From positions 496,001 through 560,000 of the forward strand of contig CBDCWW010000014.1 of the NCBI GenBank assembly GCA_965223585.1: DNA of 64,000 nt. Direction: 5' to 3'. Shown here piece after piece: positions 60,681-64,000 of this stretch. Numbering within the stretch: position 1 is the first letter of the stretch; every line of letters starts with the position of its first letter. Position numbers and translations under genes: made by a program. This DNA is from CBDCVN01 sp965223585 (GTDB lineage: Bacteria; Deinococcota; Deinococci; Deinococcales; Trueperaceae). Under the pieces are notes generated by a model, which was not told the DNA's origin, searched no databases, and was given only the letters and a program-made list of their open reading frames with translations.

Positions 60681-61325
60681 TTACGTAGGGGTTGCAATAA
60701 CAGTCTCCATATCCTTAACGCTCTCATTATCCTTTAGAGGTGAAAAGTATATCAGATACACTAAAGCTGCTCCTGTAAGGACCCAGAATGGTAAGCCAAG
60801 CACTAAGAAAACCATTAACTGACTACCTATTAAACCATCCATTAAACCAACTGTAGATAGTCCTAAGATGATACCTACAACATTTGCAAATACCCACCAA
60901 CCCGAACGAGAAACATATTTTCGTAACTGGTATCGTTGAAAAATACTTAAAAATAGAATAGAAAGGACAACTGGTATAGCATGCCCTAAAACCCCTTCAA
61001 ACAACTCCTGAACTACCTCTTGAAGTAGGAAGGCATTTAATAGAAAGTACACTAATTGTACAATAAGAAACGAAGGCAAGATGGCCAAGAAAACACCAAA
61101 CTGAGTAAACGTCGCCCAAGAAAAATCAATATCAGGTATTACTGACCGTAAGGCGAACCATTGTATTGCTCCAATTATGATGCCCCCACCGAACACAGTC
61201 AACCAAGCCATTGGCCCGGTCGCTGTCAACAGAGCACTAAATATAGAGATGCCAATAGCATTAACTAGAATCCAAGAGAGAAAAAAATTCACCCAAGATA
61301 CTTTCGTTTCTTGTTTAACTGTCAT
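60681..61325 (-). CDS. Polytopic membrane protein, unknown
   Basis: The start ATG 61325 follows AGGAGGAATT, a near-ideal site; an upstream ATG at 61343 lies before this site and is unlikely. The protein of about 214 aa has six predicted membrane helices. IIGAIQWFALRSVIP and VNAIGISIFSALL are notable, and glycine-rich helices are frequent. No family is recognised. It converges on the VIT/VWA gene and shares no operon. Confidence 0.65.
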   Translation of the reverse strand: MTVKQETKVSWVNFFLSWILVNAIGISIFSALLTATGPMAWLTVFGGGIIIGAIQWFALRSVIPDIDFSWATFTQFGVFLAILPSFLIVQLVYFLLNAFLLQEVVQELFEGVLGHAIPVVLSILFLSIFQRYQLRKYVSRSGWWVFANVVGIILGLSTVGLMDGLIGSQLMVFLVLGLPFWVLTGAALVYLIYFSPLKDNESVKDMETVIATPT

Positions 61326-61445
61326 AATTCCTCCTGGTAACATTAGATCTAAGAAGGGTATTTGTATTTTGGCAAACCCTTGGAGCCAAGAAACTTTTAT
61401 CTTTAAATAGAATTACTTTCAAAATCATATATTCATCCTTTCTCT
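61326..61445. other. Leader region of the membrane-protein gene
   Basis: Includes the ribosome-binding site AGGAGG at about 61330-61335 (minus strand). No other signal was recognised. Confidence 0.4.
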
Positions 61446-61560
61446 TCAGCCATTCTTATGTAAATAGCTTATTAAGAAGGCGTTAAGCCAGCGTAAATTC
61501 ATTTTTCCAGATGACTCCACTAATGGTGTGATGTGACAATCATCAATTATAAAAAGCTTT
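61446..61560 (-). pseudogene. Possible relic of a REP-associated (Y1) transposase
   Basis: A short broken frame on the minus strand reads CHITPLVESSGKMNLRWLNA and then FLISYLHKNG before a stop at 61446. It resembles the H-u-H/L-u-E-S-P segment and the following helix of REP-associated tyrosine transposases, but the first His is displaced and the rest of the gene is missing. Very tentative. Confidence 0.25.
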
Positions 61561-61741
61561 GCGCAAAACCTTTATAGCTAATGTACATATTGGTAGGTAA
61601 GAATGACAGAATATTTAGTTAAATCTGCTTCCTTTCTATTGAAATTTGCCGTTTAATAGTTGTAAGCATGATTTTTTGTCGCACAGAGCTTTGGAACAAG
61701 TGTAGTGTTAGTTTTACTATGACCTTACGCTGTAATGTTAA

Positions 61742-62845
61742 TCACAATAAGGAAATATAACGTCCACTGGGAAGCTTTTTTATGATGTTTTTTAGCTCGA
61801 GCAAAGTTAAAGCAGGCAAAATTTCCCCAGCTTCTTTTCCTGTGGCACTCACAATATCGTCTAGCAAAGATGATTCTTTCCCTTTGATTAGTAGAGCGAT
61901 GCTCTTAGCTGGTTCTTGCAAGTCTTCCAAGGGTGATTTGTCAGTTTCTATAGCTTCTTCCCAATTAAACTCATTTAGGACGTCTTGAGCACTTTCTACT
62001 AAAACTGCACCTTGTTTTAATAAGTCCAGCACTCCTGCAGCACGACTATCTCCTGCACGACCCGGAACAGCAAAAACTGTGCGCCCTTCTTCCAGTGCAT
62101 AGCTAGCAGTAATCATAGCTCCCGACTTTTTATTGCCCTCCACTACCACTACACCTCTTGCTAAACCACATATTATGCGGTTGCGTCCGGGGAAATTTTG
62201 AGCGTGTGGCTGGGTACCAATAGGATACTCACTTATAATTGCCCCACCACCTACTACTATCTTTTCAGCTAAAGCTTTGTGCTTATAAGGATAAATAACA
62301 TCAACACCTGAACCTAGCACAGCTATAGTTTGTCCTCCTTTTATTTTAGTAGTGCCTTGATGAGCAGCACCATCTATTCCTAAAGCTAATCCAGAAACCA
62401 CTATTACACCTGCTTTGGCTAACACTTCACCTAAACTGCGGCTAAAGTTTAAAGCGTACTCACTAGCATTGCGTGTACCTACTACAGCTATAGAACGCAC
62501 TTTATCAAAACCTTTATTTAGTGTTTCAGGCAACTTCCCTTTGACATAAATTAGTGGTGGTGGGTCATAAATTTGCCTTAAACATTCTGGATAACTAGAA
62601 TCACTTAAAGCTACTATGTCTATGCCTAGCTTTTTAGCTCGAGCTAACTCTTCATCAGCTTTCTTGGAAGCATTATTTTCCTGCAAAGCTTGTATAATAC
62701 GTGGTCCAATGCCCTCAACTTCACGAAGTTCTTTAGTACTCGCAGCCAACACCTTTTCGGCGTCACCAAAATATTCAATAAGTGACTTAATCTTGCGAGC
62801 CCCTAATCCGGGCGTAAGACTTAAAATGAGAATGGCTTTTTTCAT
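61742..62845 (-). CDS. dprA: DNA processing protein DprA
   Basis: The 367-aa protein has an N-terminal helix-hairpin-helix region (LGARKIKSLIEYFGDAEKVL), then the DprA Rossmann-like domain: RSIAVVGTRNASEYA, VVSGLALGIDGAAHQG, AVLGSGVDVIYP, GRNRIICGLARGVVVVEG and KSGAMITASYALEEGRTVFA. A C-terminal winged helix ends it. DprA loads RecA on incoming single-stranded DNA in natural transformation, so the organism is likely competent. It is transcribed divergently from hisD. Two CTCGAG sites occur. Confidence 0.96.
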   Translation of the reverse strand: MKKAILILSLTPGLGARKIKSLIEYFGDAEKVLAASTKELREVEGIGPRIIQALQENNASKKADEELARAKKLGIDIVALSDSSYPECLRQIYDPPPLIYVKGKLPETLNKGFDKVRSIAVVGTRNASEYALNFSRSLGEVLAKAGVIVVSGLALGIDGAAHQGTTKIKGGQTIAVLGSGVDVIYPYKHKALAEKIVVGGGAIISEYPIGTQPHAQNFPGRNRIICGLARGVVVVEGNKKSGAMITASYALEEGRTVFAVPGRAGDSRAAGVLDLLKQGAVLVESAQDVLNEFNWEEAIETDKSPLEDLQEPAKSIALLIKGKESSLLDDIVSATGKEAGEILPALTLLELKNIIKKLPSGRYISLL

Positions 62846-62898
62846 AGCTGTCCTACAAAGATGATTATTTTCACCGTTACTTAGAATCTTTTTTCTAA

Positions 62899-62904
62899 TA
62901 TGAT
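62899..62904 (+). promoter_or_regulatory. -10 hexamer of leaderless hisD promoter
   Basis: TATGAT ends 6 nt before the hisD ATG at 62911. There is no ribosome-binding site. Confidence 0.6.
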
Positions 62905-62910
62905 AAACAT

Positions 62911-64000
62911 ATGAAACATATAGATAAAGCTACTGCACTTAACTTGTTTATAGCAAGAAATCAAATGAATAACAATACTGACTTGCGTGCTCTAGTAGAA
63001 GATATTTTGAACGAAGTACGTAATAAGGGTGATGAAGCTCTAAAAACCTTTGGTAAGCGTTTTGATAGTGTATCACTAGACAACTTTCTAGTGTCGAAGT
63101 CCGATATAGAGAAAGGTTATAAAGAAATCCCTGATGACCTTAGAGAAGCCATTAATCTATCTATTGGTAGAGTTTGTGAATTTTATCAACACCAGCCTAA
63201 AGAGGGCTTCTTACAACCTAAGGAAAGCTCCCTTTTAGGGCAAATTGTAAGACCTCTAGAGAGAGTGGCTTGTTATATACCCGGTGGAACTGCACCGCTT
63301 TTTAGCACTCTAATTATGACAGCTGTACCTGCCCAAGTAGCAGGAGTTAAGGAAATTGTCATTGCAACTCCTCCACAAAAAAATGGTAGTGTTGCCCCAG
63401 AAATTCTAGCCACAGCCTATATGCTAGGTATTGATACCATTTACCGTTTAGGTGGTGCTCAAGCTATTGCTGCTCTTGCCTATGGTACTGAAAGTATTCC
63501 TAAAGTAGATAAGATTGTTGGCCCGGGTAATATTTATGTGATCTTAGCTAAGCAAATGCTTTTCGGTGAAGTAGGTATAGAAGCACTGCCCGGCCCTACA
63601 GAAACACTGATTTTAGCTGATGAGTCAGCCAGCATAAAACATGTAGTTGCTGATCTATTAGCTCAAGCAGAACACCTTGCCGCACAACCCATTTTGGTAA
63701 CCACTAGTCAAACACTAATTGATAAACTCACAGAAGAAGTAGAAAAGCAAATTAAAGACTTAAGTACAGCTAGGCATGCGAAAGAAGCTTTGGAAAAACG
63801 TGGCTATGTTGTTAAAGTAGATGATTTAGAAGAAGGTATGGAGGTTGCCAATGCCTATGCCCCTGAACACCTTTGTTTACTAGTTGAAGATCCTTGGGAG
63901 CTTCTTTCTTTAGTTAAACATGCTGGTGGGGTGTTTATAGGGGCAAACAGCATGGAAGCTCTAGGAGATTACATAGCAGGCCCAAGTCACGTAATGCCAA
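62911..64000 (+). CDS. hisD: Histidinol dehydrogenase, 3' truncated by window edge
   Basis: The frame is open from ATG 62911 to the end of the window (363 codons of a family average near 430). LERVACYIPGGTAPLFSTLI, LGGAQAIAALAYGTESIP, KIVGPGNIYVILAKQ, LPGPTETLILADE and QAEHLAAQPILVTTS are diagnostic. HisD makes histidine from histidinol in two NAD steps with a zinc ion. No other his biosynthetic gene is in view; hisS is 23 kb away. It appears to be leaderless. The coordinates are partial. Confidence 0.95.
   Translation, partial: MKHIDKATALNLFIARNQMNNNTDLRALVEDILNEVRNKGDEALKTFGKRFDSVSLDNFLVSKSDIEKGYKEIPDDLREAINLSIGRVCEFYQHQPKEGFLQPKESSLLGQIVRPLERVACYIPGGTAPLFSTLIMTAVPAQVAGVKEIVIATPPQKNGSVAPEILATAYMLGIDTIYRLGGAQAIAALAYGTESIPKVDKIVGPGNIYVILAKQMLFGEVGIEALPGPTETLILADESASIKHVVADLLAQAEHLAAQPILVTTSQTLIDKLTEEVEKQIKDLSTARHAKEALEKRGYVVKVDDLEEGMEVANAYAPEHLCLLVEDPWELLSLVKHAGGVFIGANSMEALGDYIAGPSHVMP

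Larger units (their letters stand above)
382..62643. repeat. Highly iterated palindrome CTCGAG / GCTCGAGC (52 sites)
   Basis: By eye I find CTCGAG at 52 positions, beginning at 382, 580, 1061, 1538, 1649, 7838, 8732, 9862, 10399, 12212, 14438, 14750, 15840, 15934, 17924, 18398, 23949, 25524, 26149, 27421, 30617, 30677, 33038, 33733, 33871, 37324, 40191, 40381, 41316, 44156, 44819, 45266, 45349, 47195, 48605, 49274, 49412, 52730, 52954, 53645, 54083, 54406, 54662, 54800, 55219, 56070, 56939, 58376, 59187, 59434, 61796 and 62638. Twenty extend to GCTCGAGC. About seven CTCGAG would be expected at roughly 36% GC. Confidence 0.9.

Overview
The window is 64 kb of AT-rich bacterial chromosome (about 36-38% GC, judged by eye). 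The cell envelope appears to be built around lipoproteins and secreted proteins. No rRNA, tRNA, prophage or CRISPR array was seen. Several traits recall the Deinococcota: a pyrR-pyrB pair, a PIG-L deacetylase of the bacillithiol type, a permease overlapping a TPR gene, and start codons 6-8 nt after a TANNNT -10 hexamer (leaderless mRNAs). The low GC does not fit the well-known members, so the lineage is left open.

Layout. 0-2.1 kb: 3' part of a 7TM histidine kinase-REC-GGDEF protein. 2.15-5.29 kb: a complete Tn552/Tn5053-like transposon. 5.5-7.2 kb: IS4-type element copy 1. 7.26-10.1 kb: STM4015-STM4014-STM4013 homologues. 10.1-12.6 kb: lipoprotein, SDR dehydrogenase and dnaJ. 12.6-13.6 kb: a 1-kb IS lying 24 bp upstream of dnaJ. 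13.9-27.7 kb: repeat lipoprotein, thioredoxin/NHL protein, pcp, EamA exporter, GNAT-rpmE, DUF1175, hemerythrin, a giant BACON-subtilase, an FNT channel and CtaG. 28.0-30.3 kb: a B12-radical SAM island of different base composition. 30.6-35.1 kb: NTPase relic, antiporter, pyrR, pyrB, a frameshifted yceI and a haem protein. 35.3-37.0 kb: IS4-type copy 2, inverted relative to copy 1. 37.2-46.5 kb: folE, hisS, lipoprotein, solute-binding protein, then a five-gene operon (PIG-L, SpoIIE phosphatase, PH-like membrane protein, TPR, double permease). 46.6-51 kb: IS605 debris and a 1280-aa secreted protein. 51-57.3 kb: LEA-2 lipoprotein, CPBP-like protein and the operon DUF2157-metY-STM4012-STM4011. 57.5-64 kb: dodecin, VIT/VWA protein, membrane protein, dprA and the 5' part of hisD.

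Most striking signals. (1) The palindrome CTCGAG occurs 52 times, 20 of them as GCTCGAGC. It uses all reading frames of host genes and is absent from every transposon, IS and the radical SAM island, so it behaves like the cyanobacterial HIP1 repeat. (2) The uncharacterised STM4011-4015 gene set is present but split into two loci 43 kb apart, and the radical-SAM half is translationally coupled to metY. (3) A TANNNT-(6-8 nt)-ATG pattern suggests frequent leaderless transcription. (4) A dispersed palindromic repeat of about 130-150 bp sits between two convergent gene pairs.
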